Below are positions 52,641 to 61,198 of a DNA stretch of 64,000 bases, one piece after another (position 1 is the first letter of the stretch; each line of letters starts with the position of its first letter). A program made the position numbers and the translations under genes. The stretch lies in the NCBI RefSeq assembly GCF_001620365.2, contig NZ_LQMT02000036.1:1-64000 (forward strand), in the 5' to 3' direction. This DNA is from Amycolatopsis keratiniphila subsp. keratiniphila. Lineage in GTDB: Bacteria; Actinomycetota; Actinomycetes; Mycobacteriales; Pseudonocardiaceae. Below the pieces are notes generated by a model. That model made no database searches, had not been told where the DNA came from, and was given only the letters and a program-made list of their open reading frames with translations.

Positions 52641-52775
52641 ACCGCACTCACGTGATCGAAGCCGTAACTCGCGTGATTGAAGGCGGAACACGCGAGTGCG
52701 GCCTCCAATCACGTGAGTCACGTCCCTAGTCACGCGAGTGACGGCCCTGATCACGCGAGTCACGCCTTCGCGCAC
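52641..52775. repeat. cluster of CACGYGAGT half-sites
   Basis: Six variants of TCACGYGAGT or its complement (ACTCACGTGAT, ACTCGCGTGATT, ACACGCGAGTG, AATCACGTGAGTC, AGTCACGCGAGTGAC, GATCACGCGAGTCAC) lie within about 135 bp. They can form several alternative hairpins. They lie upstream of the methyltransferase gene. Confidence 0.75.
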
Positions 52776-52904
52776 GCCGCGACTGTGCGCCAAGTCCGGA
52801 TTTTGACACCCCCGGCCGAATTCCCGCCGCCCCTACTCAAGCCCGCATGACAAATCCCGTCATCCGTTTGACAACAGCGTTTTCACCAGGCCATCGTCCT
52901 GCGC

Positions 52905-53726
52905 ATGAGCGCTTACACCCGGCAGGCGATGGCGCGGCTGTTCGACCGGACGGCGGAGACGTACGACGCGCTCGGCGTCGACTTCTTCGGCGTGTTCGCC
53001 GAAGAACTACTCGACCGGGTCGCGCTCGTCCCCGGTGAGCGGGTGCTGGACGTCGGCTGCGGCCGGGGCGCGGTGCTGTTCCCGGCGGCCGAGCGGGTCG
53101 GCGCGAGCGGATCGGCGCTAGGGATCGACCTGTCCGCGGAGATGGTCGAGCGCACCGCGAGAGACGTCAAGGCTCGCGGCGCGAACGCCTCGGTTTCCCT
53201 TATGGACGCCCAAGAACCGACCCTGCCCGACGCCGCCTTCGACGTGGTCCTCGCGTCGTTCGTGGTCTTCTTCCTGCCCGACCCGGTCGCCGGGCTGCGG
53301 TCTTGGCATCGCCTCCTCGCACCCGGCGGCCGGCTGGGCGTGACCACCTTCGGCGCCGACGATCCGCGATGGGCCGCCGTGCGTGAGGTGTTCAAACCGT
53401 TCGTACCGCCGGAGCTGGCCTGGACACTCGCCATCAGGTCGGGGCTCTTCGCCACCTTCGAGGGTTTCGGCCAGGCCGTGGAATCGGCGGGCTTCACCGG
53501 TGTCACGTCCGTGGAACGCGTCTATCCGGTGAAGTTCGCCGACCCCGCGCACTGGATCACCTGGTCCTGGTCGCACGGCCAGCGGATGTTCTGGGAGCTG
53601 ATCCCGGAAGACCGGCTCGACGCCGTGCGCCGGGCCGTGCTCGCGGAGCTCCAAGCGCTCCGCGAGCCCGACGGGAGTGTGGTGCTGGCGCAGACCGTGC
53701 GCTACACCCTCGCCAACCGCGAGTGA
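52905..53726 (+). CDS. SAM-dependent methyltransferase
   Basis: 273 residues, class I (UbiE/Methyltransf_11-like). Motif I reads VLDVGCGRGAVLFPAAE, followed by LGIDLSAEMVERT and MDAQEPTLPDAAFDVVLASFVVFFL. The C-terminal extension (about 150-273) probably selects the acceptor, which cannot be identified. The ATG at 52905 was used; the ribosome site is weak. Confidence 0.85.
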   Translation: MSAYTRQAMARLFDRTAETYDALGVDFFGVFAEELLDRVALVPGERVLDVGCGRGAVLFPAAERVGASGSALGIDLSAEMVERTARDVKARGANASVSLMDAQEPTLPDAAFDVVLASFVVFFLPDPVAGLRSWHRLLAPGGRLGVTTFGADDPRWAAVREVFKPFVPPELAWTLAIRSGLFATFEGFGQAVESAGFTGVTSVERVYPVKFADPAHWITWSWSHGQRMFWELIPEDRLDAVRRAVLAELQALREPDGSVVLAQTVRYTLANRE

Positions 53727-53730
53727 CGGT

Positions 53731-55332
53731 TCACAACGCGAGCCTCGGCCAGGACGCCGTGTCCCGGGAAAGCTGCCGGTCGTGCGTCGCGATCACCACC
53801 GCGGCCGGTGTCGTCCCGAGCGCGGTGGTCAGCTCGTCGACGAGCGCGGCGGACAGGTGGTTGGTCGGTTCGTCCAGCAGCACGACGTGCGGGCGAGCGG
53901 CCAGCACGAGCGCCAGGTCCAACCGCCGCCGGGCGCCGACCGACAACTCCTCCACCGGCCGGTGCCGGTCGTAACCGGCGAGCAGGCCCAGTTCACCCAG
54001 CCCCGGGCCGGAGATCCCCGTCCTGGCGAGCCGTTCGTCGTACAGCTCCATCGCCGTCCGCCTGCCCGGCAGGTCGGATTCCTGTCCCAGCCGCCCGATC
54101 CGCGCCGACCGCGAGCGGGTGACCGTGCCCGTGTCCGGCTCCAGTTCCCCGGCCAGCACGCTCAGGAGCGTCGACTTGCCCGCTCCGTTGGGACCGGTGA
54201 CCACCAGCCGATCGCCGCTTTCCAGCGCGACGTCGACCGGACGCGCGAGCCGCCCGGCCACCGTGATCCCGGTGGCATGGAGCAGGACCGCGCCTCCGTG
54301 TGACGGCAGTTCGGGCATGGAGAACCGGGCGGGCGGCGGCGGGACGGCCACCACGTGCCCCTCCAGCTCTTCCTGCCGCCGGTGGACCGCGCGGACCAGC
54401 CCGGGCGCGCGGGTGGCACGCATATGCCTGCCGGTGCCCTTGGGCGGGCGCCAGTTGTCCCGCAACCGGTTCCGGGCGGCGGACAGATCGTCGGCCAGCC
54501 GTTGCCGCTCGGCGATCTGCTCGGCGTGCTCGGCTTCCCAGCGGGCACGTTCGGCATGGCGTGCCTCGACGTAACCCGCGTATCCACCGCCGTAGACGCG
54601 CGGCCTGCCGTCGCTCGACGGATCGAGGTCGATCACCGTGGTGGCGACGTCCGCGAGCAACGCCCGGTCGTGGCTGACCAGGACGACCACACCCGGATGC
54701 GCGCGCAACCGCTCGGTGAGGTGGTCGAGGCCCGCCGCGTCGAGATGGTTCGTCGGCTCGTCGAGCAGCAGGACCGGATGCCCGGCGCCGAGCAGGCAGG
54801 CCAGCCGGACCCGGTGGCGCTGCCCGACCGAGAGTGTCCCGAGTGGACGGTCACGGTCGTCCACGGCGTTCAAAGCCGCCAACGACACTTCGACGCGCCT
54901 GTCGGCGTCCCACGCGTCGAGGGCTTCGGCCTGTTCCAGCGCGGCGGCGAAAGCCTCGTCCGCGCCCGGAAGACCGTCGCTGAGCGCCTCCGTGGCGGCC
55001 TCGAGGCGAGCCAGCGCATCGCGGACGGCGGCCAGTTCGAGGTCGATCAGCGCGCCGACGGTGTCGGTCGGGCCGAGCGGGATCTGCTGATCGGCGACGC
55101 CGACCGAACCCGAGCGGTGCACCTCGCCGCGATCGGCGGGCAGGTCGCCGGCGAGCACCCGGAGCAGGGTGGTCTTGCCGCGACCGTTCTCCCCGACGAT
55201 GGCGACGCGGTCCCCGGCCGCGGCGACGAGATCGACGCCGGAGAGCACGGGCCGTCCCCCGAAGGAGAGGTGGACGCCGGACAGGCGGACGTGCGCCGCG
55301 CGCACAGGCGCGGGCGAAAGAGGGGAATGCAT
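53731..55332 (-). CDS. ABC-F antibiotic-resistance-type ATPase
   Basis: 533 residues, two ABC domains. Walker A GENGRGKTT and GPNGAGKST; Walker B LLLDEPTNHLD and LLDEPTNHLS; signatures LSVGQRHR and LSVGARRR (VG rather than GG, as in actinobacterial TlrC/VarM-type proteins). The interdomain linker (about 245-320) is long and Arg-rich. It would dislodge macrolide, lincosamide or similar drugs from the ribosome. GGAGG lies about 12 bases before the ATG. An attenuator-like leader precedes it. Confidence 0.9.
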   Translation of the reverse strand: MHSPLSPAPVRAAHVRLSGVHLSFGGRPVLSGVDLVAAAGDRVAIVGENGRGKTTLLRVLAGDLPADRGEVHRSGSVGVADQQIPLGPTDTVGALIDLELAAVRDALARLEAATEALSDGLPGADEAFAAALEQAEALDAWDADRRVEVSLAALNAVDDRDRPLGTLSVGQRHRVRLACLLGAGHPVLLLDEPTNHLDAAGLDHLTERLRAHPGVVVLVSHDRALLADVATTVIDLDPSSDGRPRVYGGGYAGYVEARHAERARWEAEHAEQIAERQRLADDLSAARNRLRDNWRPPKGTGRHMRATRAPGLVRAVHRRQEELEGHVVAVPPPPARFSMPELPSHGGAVLLHATGITVAGRLARPVDVALESGDRLVVTGPNGAGKSTLLSVLAGELEPDTGTVTRSRSARIGRLGQESDLPGRRTAMELYDERLARTGISGPGLGELGLLAGYDRHRPVEELSVGARRRLDLALVLAARPHVVLLDEPTNHLSAALVDELTTALGTTPAAVVIATHDRQLSRDTASWPRLAL

Positions 55333-55377
55333 GAAGGAACTGCCTCCGGTGAAGGTGATGAGCAGGAAGAACGAACT

Positions 55378-55441
55378 CCGGTACCGCGGCTCGCGGTACC
55401 GGTGGAGGCGTCGTTCCTCAGAGGAACAGCAGTTGCTGCAT
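55378..55441 (-). promoter_or_regulatory. leader peptide and attenuator-like hairpins upstream of the ABC-F gene
   Basis: Reading on the minus strand, an ATG at 55441 encodes MQQLLFL and stops at 55418. The end of this mini-ORF lies in the palindrome GTTCCTC-A-GAGGAAC (55413-55427). A perfect 11-bp stem follows at 55378-55402 (CCGGTACCGCG, loop GCT, CGCGGTACCGG), 46 bp before the ABC-F start. This layout is known from ribosome-mediated attenuation of resistance genes. Confidence 0.65.
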
Positions 55442-55702
55442 CACGCTCACGAGGGTAGGACACGGCCGGAAGGCCTCGCATCCGATTTTCGGAATCACAC
55501 CTTCGCGCCATCCCCCAGGCGTGCCCGCCACCACCCGGACACCCGCTTCGACCTGCGGCAAGGCTTCGTTCCTAGCCCGCGAACAGCGCTTCAAACCACC
55601 ACTTTCCGGGGTCACCCACAGGTGCACCACGACGGTTGCCATGATCACCGGTCCGGCCGACGGTGGGCTTCTCAGCAGCATCTTTCGAGAGGAGCAGGAC
55701 CG

Positions 55703-56506
55703 ATGGCGAAGACCATGCAGCCGCAGGAACTCATCGACAGTGCCGTGGTCGACCCGACCGGCAACAAGCTCGGGAAGGTGGGCAACGTCTACCTCGCCGA
55801 CGCGACGCGCCAGCCGGAATGGATCACCGTCAAAACGGGCCTGTTCGGCACCAAGGAGAGTTTCGTCCCGCTCTCGGGAGCGCATACGGACAAGGAAGGC
55901 GTGCACGTCCGTGTCGACAAGGACGCGGTCACCGACGCGCCCCGTATCGAGGCCGACGGCCACCTGTCCGCGGAGGAGAGCGCGCAGCTGTACCGGCATT
56001 ACGGGCTGCCGATGCCGCGGACTTCGCCGGACGGCCGGATGGACGACCGGGCACAGGGCCGGGGCGACACCGGTCGAGGCAAGGCCGGTATGGACCCGGG
56101 CACACATGCGGACACCGGCAGGCGGGATCGGGACACCGATCCCGCCATGACGCGCTCCGAGGAACGGCTGAACGTCGGCACCGAGCAGGTCGAGACCGGC
56201 CATGTCCGGCTGCGCAAGTACGTCGTCACCGAAGAGCAGCAGGTCACCGTTCCGGTCAGCCACGAGGAGGTCCGGATCGAGCGGGAACCGATCACGAAGC
56301 CGGGCGGCGAGCGGGCCGAGATCGCCGAGGACGAACAGGAAGTCGTGCTGCACGCCGAGAAACCGGTGGTGGACAAGGAAACCGTCGCGGTCGAGCGGGC
56401 GAGGCTCAAGACCGAGACCGTCACCGAGGATCAGACGATCTCCGGCAAGGTGCGCAAGGAACAGTTCGAGGTCACCGACGACGAGGGCAAGCACCGCAAG
56501 TCGTGA
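55703..56506 (+). CDS. PRC-barrel and DUF2382 domain stress protein
   Basis: 267 residues. Residues 8-80 are a PRC-barrel (LIDSAVVDPTGNKLGKVGNVYLADATRQPEWITV). A Gly/Asp-rich linker spans about 105-150. Residues 150-265 are DUF2382 (EERLNVGTEQVETGHVRLRKYVVTEEQQVTVPVSHEEVRIEREP). Such proteins are abundant, acidic and stress-associated (general stress regulons). A GAGAGGAGC ribosome site precedes the ATG. It is monocistronic. Confidence 0.9.
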   Translation: MAKTMQPQELIDSAVVDPTGNKLGKVGNVYLADATRQPEWITVKTGLFGTKESFVPLSGAHTDKEGVHVRVDKDAVTDAPRIEADGHLSAEESAQLYRHYGLPMPRTSPDGRMDDRAQGRGDTGRGKAGMDPGTHADTGRRDRDTDPAMTRSEERLNVGTEQVETGHVRLRKYVVTEEQQVTVPVSHEEVRIEREPITKPGGERAEIAEDEQEVVLHAEKPVVDKETVAVERARLKTETVTEDQTISGKVRKEQFEVTDDEGKHRKS

Positions 56507-56524
56507 CCCGCGACGGTCCAGGCG

Positions 56525-58192
56525 TCAGCGTGCGCGCCGGACGCGGGCGGCCGCGACCACGAAACCGGTCGCCACGGCACCCGCGATCGAGCAACCGACG
56601 CCGAACTGGACCGCGGGCTCGTGCAGTCTCAGCACCGAGACGCACAGCCACGCCGTCGCGCCGAACAGCAGGCCGAGCACCGGCCCGCCGGCGAGCGCGC
56701 CCCGCCAGCGGTGTCCGTTCCGGATGGTGCGAAGCCCGGATTCCAGGTACGCCAAGGCGAACAGGGCGAGGATCAGGCTGCCCGCGCCGAGCGCGCTCGC
56801 GAGCGGATGCTGTTCGGTGACGACGGTGAAGGTCCGCGGGACACCGTCCGCGGTCAGGGTCGCGGTGACGGCGCCGCCGGCGATCCACCGGGTGAGTCCG
56901 GGGAAGGCGAGATCGGCGCGGAAGCCCTCGCCCTCGGGTTTCGGTACCGCCGACGCGGAACCGAGCGGGATCCCGGCGGCGGAAAGGGCGAGGGTGACCT
57001 GCCCCGGGTTCCCCTCCCCGGTCACCGCGAACGTCTTGCTGAGGTCGAGGGATGCCGACGAGGCCGCGACGCCGTCGATCTTCAGCGTCGTGGCCTCGTG
57101 CGAAAGCCGCTCCGGCGTGAGCAGGGTGAGCACCACGAGCACGATCGCGGCGGCCACCGCGGCGAGCCGGAACCAGAGCACCGTGCCGGAGCGTTTCCGC
57201 GGCTCGAGATCCGCGCGGGTCGCCGACACCGTCGGATCCGGTGCGGGACGGCGGACCGGCCGGGTCGGGCCGTCACCGGCAGGCGCCGGTGCGCCGATCG
57301 CGGAGATCACCCTCGGGGTGAGGTGCCGGACGGGCACGCGGGAGCGTTCGAGCCAGCCCGGCCCGTACACGGCGGTGGCGGCGGAGGCGAGGTCGGCGGC
57401 GAAGGTCTCCGCGTCGCGGTACCGGGAGTCGAGTTCGCGCGAGAGACTGCGCATCACGACCCCGGCGAGCGGCGACGGCACACCGTCGATCGGACGCGGA
57501 TCGGTGAACATGTGCTGGCGCATCATGCTGATCGCGCCCCGGGTGTTGTCGAACGGCAGCTTCCCGGACAGCAGTTCGTAGAGCACCGTGCCCGCCGAGT
57601 AGACGTCCGCCGCCGGGCTCAGCGCGTTGCCCATCGCCTGCTCGGGCGCGATGTAGGCGGGTGTGCCGAGGACTTCGCCGCCGTGCGTGACGAGGGTGGC
57701 GCCCTCGCTGATCACCTTCGCGATACCGAAGTCGGCCACCTTCATCACGCCTTGTGCGGTGAAGAGCAGGTTCTTCGGTTTGACGTCGAGATGCAGCACG
57801 CCCGCTTCGTGCGCCGCGTGGAGCCCGGCGAGCATCGCCAGCCCGATCGCGCAGGCCTGTTCCCCGCCGATCTCACCACTGTGGAACCGGCTGTGCACCG
57901 TGCCGCCGTCGAGGCGTTCCATCACCATCAGATGTTCACGGCCGGTGCGCACGTAGTCGTACACCGGCACGATATGCGGATGGTCGAGGCTGGCCAGCAC
58001 CCGGGCTTCGCGGTCGAAGAGTTCGCTGCTGACGGCGTGGTTCAGCACGTCCCACGGCAGTTGCTTGATGGCGACGTCGCGGCGCAGCGAACGGTGGACG
58101 CCGGCGAAGACGACCCCCATCCCGCCCTGGCCGATCGCGGCCCCGATCTCGTACTGCGGTAGCGCGGCGACGACCTCGGCGGGTGCGCTCAT
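56525..58192 (-). CDS. Ser/Thr protein kinase with extracellular domain, HLD instead of HRD
   Basis: 555 residues. Kinase domain 14-275: glycine loop GQGGMG at 21-26, Lys43 (VAIKQL), catalytic loop HLDVKPKN at 134-141 (Asp136; Arg of HRD replaced by Leu135), DFG at 154-156, and GTPAYIAPEQ. A transmembrane helix (about 340-360) leads to an extracellular domain (365-460), then three further helices and a short tail. The missing Arg makes it a non-RD kinase. It overlaps the upstream membrane-protein gene (ATGA). Confidence 0.9.
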   Translation of the reverse strand: MSAPAEVVAALPQYEIGAAIGQGGMGVVFAGVHRSLRRDVAIKQLPWDVLNHAVSSELFDREARVLASLDHPHIVPVYDYVRTGREHLMVMERLDGGTVHSRFHSGEIGGEQACAIGLAMLAGLHAAHEAGVLHLDVKPKNLLFTAQGVMKVADFGIAKVISEGATLVTHGGEVLGTPAYIAPEQAMGNALSPAADVYSAGTVLYELLSGKLPFDNTRGAISMMRQHMFTDPRPIDGVPSPLAGVVMRSLSRELDSRYRDAETFAADLASAATAVYGPGWLERSRVPVRHLTPRVISAIGAPAPAGDGPTRPVRRPAPDPTVSATRADLEPRKRSGTVLWFRLAAVAAAIVLVVLTLLTPERLSHEATTLKIDGVAASSASLDLSKTFAVTGEGNPGQVTLALSAAGIPLGSASAVPKPEGEGFRADLAFPGLTRWIAGGAVTATLTADGVPRTFTVVTEQHPLASALGAGSLILALFALAYLESGLRTIRNGHRWRGALAGGPVLGLLFGATAWLCVSVLRLHEPAVQFGVGCSIAGAVATGFVVAAARVRRAR

Positions 58193-58986
58193 CGGTTGAA
58201 TTCCTTGGTGGCGTCGGGAAAGCGGACCGTCTCGTCGCCACCGGGGCCCGGCGCGGGATGCGGGGTCAGGTAGCCGAGCAGGAAGGCGATCACGGCGGCG
58301 CCGAGGACCACCGGGATCTCGATCGCCGGCTCCGGCGGGACGAGTCGCAGCACCGACAGCGAGACGACGGCGACGAGCCCGGTGCCGAATCCGGCGGGCA
58401 GGAAACGCAGGCCGCGCCGCCACCGGTTGGCGGGAAGGCGGTGACGGGCCAGCGCGAGCAGGGCGGTCAGCCACGCCAGCACGGTGAGCACGAGCATCGC
58501 GAGCCCGAAAGCGCCGTAAACGGACCAGAAGGACCCGCGGATGTCCGCGACGGTGGTCGCCTCGCCGAGCGTGCCGCGCTGGGCGTCGAGCAGTTCGACC
58601 GTCGACGGGAGCAGCCCGATCGCTTGACCGGACAGATCCGCCATGTCCAGCACGAAGGTCCGGGTGACGCGGCTGTGCGCGGGGACCTCGAACGGTGCCG
58701 TGGTGTCGTAGGCGAAGAAGGTCAAGGCCAGCGCCACGCCGGACACCCGCACGCTGCGGACCTTGAGAGCGGTCCCTCCGCTGTTGGTGGCCGTGACGGT
58801 GAGTTCGACCTGTTTCGCCGGGTCGATCATGACCGTGGCGTTGGCGATCGGCCGGTCGTCGAGAGTGACCGCCAGGTCGAGCTTGCCACGGGCGACATCG
58901 TCCGCACCGGCCGGTGGTGCGCCCAAGAGGACCGCGCACAGCCCCAACGCAACCCCTGCCGCGATGACACGTCCCATTTTGCGCAT
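58189..58986 (-). CDS. secreted/membrane protein coupled to the kinase gene
   Basis: 265 residues. A signal peptide (VIAAGVALGLCAVLLGAPPAGA) precedes a beta-rich extracytoplasmic domain (KLDLAVTLDDRPIANATVMIDPAKQVELTVTATNSGGTALKVRSVRVSG), then four hydrophobic helices and a short cytosolic tail. Not recognised by name. The stop overlaps the kinase start, so the two proteins are probably made in a fixed ratio and may form a sensory pair. It is divergent from a threonine/proline-rich secreted protein gene. Confidence 0.72.
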   Translation of the reverse strand: MRKMGRVIAAGVALGLCAVLLGAPPAGADDVARGKLDLAVTLDDRPIANATVMIDPAKQVELTVTATNSGGTALKVRSVRVSGVALALTFFAYDTTAPFEVPAHSRVTRTFVLDMADLSGQAIGLLPSTVELLDAQRGTLGEATTVADIRGSFWSVYGAFGLAMLVLTVLAWLTALLALARHRLPANRWRRGLRFLPAGFGTGLVAVVSLSVLRLVPPEPAIEIPVVLGAAVIAFLLGYLTPHPAPGPGGDETVRFPDATKEFNR

Positions 58987-59053
58987 CCCCTGTTTTCCTC
59001 GGCCGACTGGTCCGGAATGCTACAGCGAGTACTTACCGGAGAGGGACGTCCCA

Positions 59054-59941
59054 ATGCGTATCGTGGTTCGCCTGATATTCGGCACCGTGACCGGGTTGTT
59101 GTTCCTGCTTTCCCAGGTGGGAACGGGAAACGCGCAGCAGTCCCCGTATCAGTCCACGGTTGGTTTGAAACCTTCGAGCGGACCCGCCGGGAGTTCTTTC
59201 ACCATTTCCTGGAATTTCTCTCCGTGCAAAGGACCTATTTCTTTCACGTGGGACGGAACGGCCGTCACATCGGTCAGCGCCCCCAGCGGACAGGTCGGGA
59301 CGACGGTGCCTGGCAACGCGGCGCCCGGCAGCCACACGGTCACGGGCACCTGCACGAACGCGCGGACCGGCCAGCCCTTGACCGGGAGTGCGGCCTTCCG
59401 CGTGACCGGGACCGTGACCACGGCGCCGCCGACGACGAAGGTGCCTCCGACGACCAAGCCGTCGGTCCCGGTGGCCACCCCGACCAGACCGGGAAGGACC
59501 ACCACCCCGGTCACCACGACGACGCCACCCACCACGACGCCACCGTCCATAACGGACACTCCCCCGCCGCCGACGGACATCCCGTCGACGAGCAGCACCC
59601 CGCCGGGCCCGAACGACCTGATCCTCGACCGGCCGAGTGTGCAGCCCGGCGACGCGTTGTCCGCGACCGGCAAGGGCTGCACACCCGGCGAACGCGTCAC
59701 GCTGACGTCGGACGGCGAACGCGTCGGCGGCGCCTACGCCGACGGCACCGGAGCCTTCACCGCGGCCGTCGAGTTCACGCGGATCGAGGCGGGCAGGCAC
59801 ACCGTCGTCGCGGATTGCGGTGTGCGGCTGACCGGCGCCGTCGAACAGGTCGTGACCAGTTCATCCGGCGGGCACAGTGGCACCCTGGTGGTGCTGGTGT
59901 TCTTCGTGCTGGCCGGGATCACCGTGATCCGCTTTCCCTGA
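59054..59941 (+). CDS. secreted Thr/Pro-rich membrane-anchored protein
   Basis: 295 residues. A signal peptide ends near GNAQQ, followed by an Ig-like domain (about 32-118, with a Cys pair), a long Thr/Pro stalk (about 120-190, likely glycosylated), a second Ig-like domain (about 192-270: LILDRPSVQPGDALSATGKGCTPGERVTL), and a C-terminal transmembrane helix (LVVLVFFVLAGITVI). It is a surface adhesin-like or sensor protein, not identified by name. GGAGAGGGA precedes the ATG. The kinase pair is divergent from it. Confidence 0.8.
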   Translation: MRIVVRLIFGTVTGLLFLLSQVGTGNAQQSPYQSTVGLKPSSGPAGSSFTISWNFSPCKGPISFTWDGTAVTSVSAPSGQVGTTVPGNAAPGSHTVTGTCTNARTGQPLTGSAAFRVTGTVTTAPPTTKVPPTTKPSVPVATPTRPGRTTTPVTTTTPPTTTPPSITDTPPPPTDIPSTSSTPPGPNDLILDRPSVQPGDALSATGKGCTPGERVTLTSDGERVGGAYADGTGAFTAAVEFTRIEAGRHTVVADCGVRLTGAVEQVVTSSSGGHSGTLVVLVFFVLAGITVIRFP

Positions 59942-59943
59942 GC

Positions 59944-60048
59944 TCAGCGCGGTGGCCGCATCGCCGCGAAGACCAGGAGCAACGCGGCCAGGAAGAGGGC
60001 GGCGACCGTCAGATCGATCAGGAAACCGACGACCAGTTCGGTGATCAT
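59944..60048 (-). CDS. 34-residue single-pass membrane protein
   Basis: A short gene starting at ATG 60048 reads MITELVVGFLIDLTVAALFL, then AALLLVFAAMRPPR. It is one continuous hydrophobic helix with a basic end. A GGGAGTGAG ribosome site precedes it. It starts 3 bp after the terC stop on the same strand, so it is probably a small partner of TerC. No function can be assigned. Confidence 0.6.
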   Translation of the reverse strand: MITELVVGFLIDLTVAALFLAALLLVFAAMRPPR

Positions 60049-60051
60049 CGC

Positions 60052-61035
60052 TCACTCCCGTGCCGCCCGCGCGGCTTCACGACGGCGCGCGTACAGGCTG
60101 GTGAACGACACCGTGACGAGGACCGCGACGATCACGCCCAGCGAGGCCGGGGTCGGGACCTGCGGCACCGACGGCCAGATCCCGTGTGCCCAGTGCAGCA
60201 CCAGCTTCACCCCGATGAAGGCGAGGATGATCGCGAGACCGTGGTTCAGGTGGACCAGCTTCGCGAGCGCCGAGTGGAGCACGAAGTACAAGGCGCGCAA
60301 GCCCATCAGGGCGAAGGCGTTGGTGGCGAACACGAGGTACGGGTCTTCGGTGATGCCGTACACCGCGGGCACGGAATCGACCGCGAACACCACGTCGGTC
60401 GCGAAGACCGCGACGACCACGACCGCCAGCGGGGTGAGCGCGCGGCGTCCGTGTTCACGCACGGTCAGCCTGGTGCCGCGGTAGTCGTCCGTGACCGGCA
60501 TCAGCCTGCGCAGCAACCGGACCGACCGCAGCTGCGAAAGATCCATTTCGCTTTGACCGCCGGACATGGCCTCGCGCAGGATCTTGATCGCCGAGACGAA
60601 CAGGATCACGCCGAAGACGAGGAACGCCCAGGTTCCCGCCGACAGCATCGCGGCACCGGCCGCGATGAACACGCCGCGGAGCAGCAGCGCGCCCACGATG
60701 CCGTACAGCAGCACACGTTGCTGCACCTCGGACGGCACCGCGAAGGCGGCGAGCAAGAGCATGAAGACGAACAGGTTGTCGACCGACAGGGATTTCTCGA
60801 CGACGAACCCCGTCATGAACTCGAGCGCCTGACCGCCGCCGAACTCGAGCCACAACCAAAGCCCGAACACCACCGGAAGCGCGAGGTAGAAGGCCGACCA
60901 GCCGGCGGCCTCCCGCATCGACACCTCGTGGGGGCGCCGGGTCACCGCGAAATCGGCGACGAGCAGTGCCAGCAGGACGGCGATGCTGATCGCCCACAAC
61001 CCCGGTGATCCCACGGTTGCCACGGACTCGGGCAT
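60052..61035 (-). CDS. TerC/Alx-family integral membrane protein, probable manganese exporter
   Basis: 327 residues with about nine helices. Family motifs are present: FVVEKSLSVDNLFVF near 80 and ATDVVFAVDSVPAVYGIT near 215, where the acidic residues in the membrane bind metal. The upstream yybP-ykoY-type riboswitch supports a role in Mn2+ efflux, as with Alx/MntP-linked genes. The ATG at 61035 has GAGGAGG, which is itself part of the switching hairpin. Confidence 0.92.
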   Translation of the reverse strand: MPESVATVGSPGLWAISIAVLLALLVADFAVTRRPHEVSMREAAGWSAFYLALPVVFGLWLWLEFGGGQALEFMTGFVVEKSLSVDNLFVFMLLLAAFAVPSEVQQRVLLYGIVGALLLRGVFIAAGAAMLSAGTWAFLVFGVILFVSAIKILREAMSGGQSEMDLSQLRSVRLLRRLMPVTDDYRGTRLTVREHGRRALTPLAVVVVAVFATDVVFAVDSVPAVYGITEDPYLVFATNAFALMGLRALYFVLHSALAKLVHLNHGLAIILAFIGVKLVLHWAHGIWPSVPQVPTPASLGVIVAVLVTVSFTSLYARRREAARAARE

Positions 61036-61151
61036 GAAGCCTCCTCGAACTCGAAGTTCGAGGTCTCCTTCACCCCGGCGGGGCGGCCTCCCGGGGACAC
61101 CGGCGGGATGTCCGTACTGACCGGGCAAGCTCTTGGGAAGTACTCCCCTCG
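61036..61151 (-). ncRNA. yybP-ykoY (Mn2+) riboswitch with translational switch for terC
   Basis: On the minus strand the conserved 5' element CGAGGGGAGTA (61151-61141) pairs by CGAGG with the 3' element GGAGACCTCG (61068-61059), forming P1. A hairpin of CCTCGAA (61063-61057) and TTCGAGG (61049-61043) competes with P1 for CCTCG, and its 3' arm covers part of the GAGGAGG ribosome site (61046-61040). Ligand-stabilised P1 would therefore free the ribosome site. Confidence 0.8.
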
Positions 61152-61168
61152 TCGGTCCAGTATCGCAT

Positions 61169-61198
61169 TTAGTAAAGAGATATTAAAGCGAGGGTCAA
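61169..61198 (-). promoter_or_regulatory. probable terC promoter
   Basis: On the minus strand, TTGACC (61198-61193) and TACTAA (61174-61169) are separated by 18 bp, about 20 bp upstream of the riboswitch. The -35 box overlaps the stop codon of the upstream gene. Confidence 0.5.

Noticed and set aside
55450-55465. Second copy of the MITE terminus (TAGGACACGGCC)
   Set aside because: Only about 10 bp match and no opposing terminus or CTAG duplication is nearby.
55418-56494. 358-codon minus-strand ORF
   Set aside because: Shadow of the PRC-barrel gene; only its last seven codons (the possible leader peptide) are of interest.
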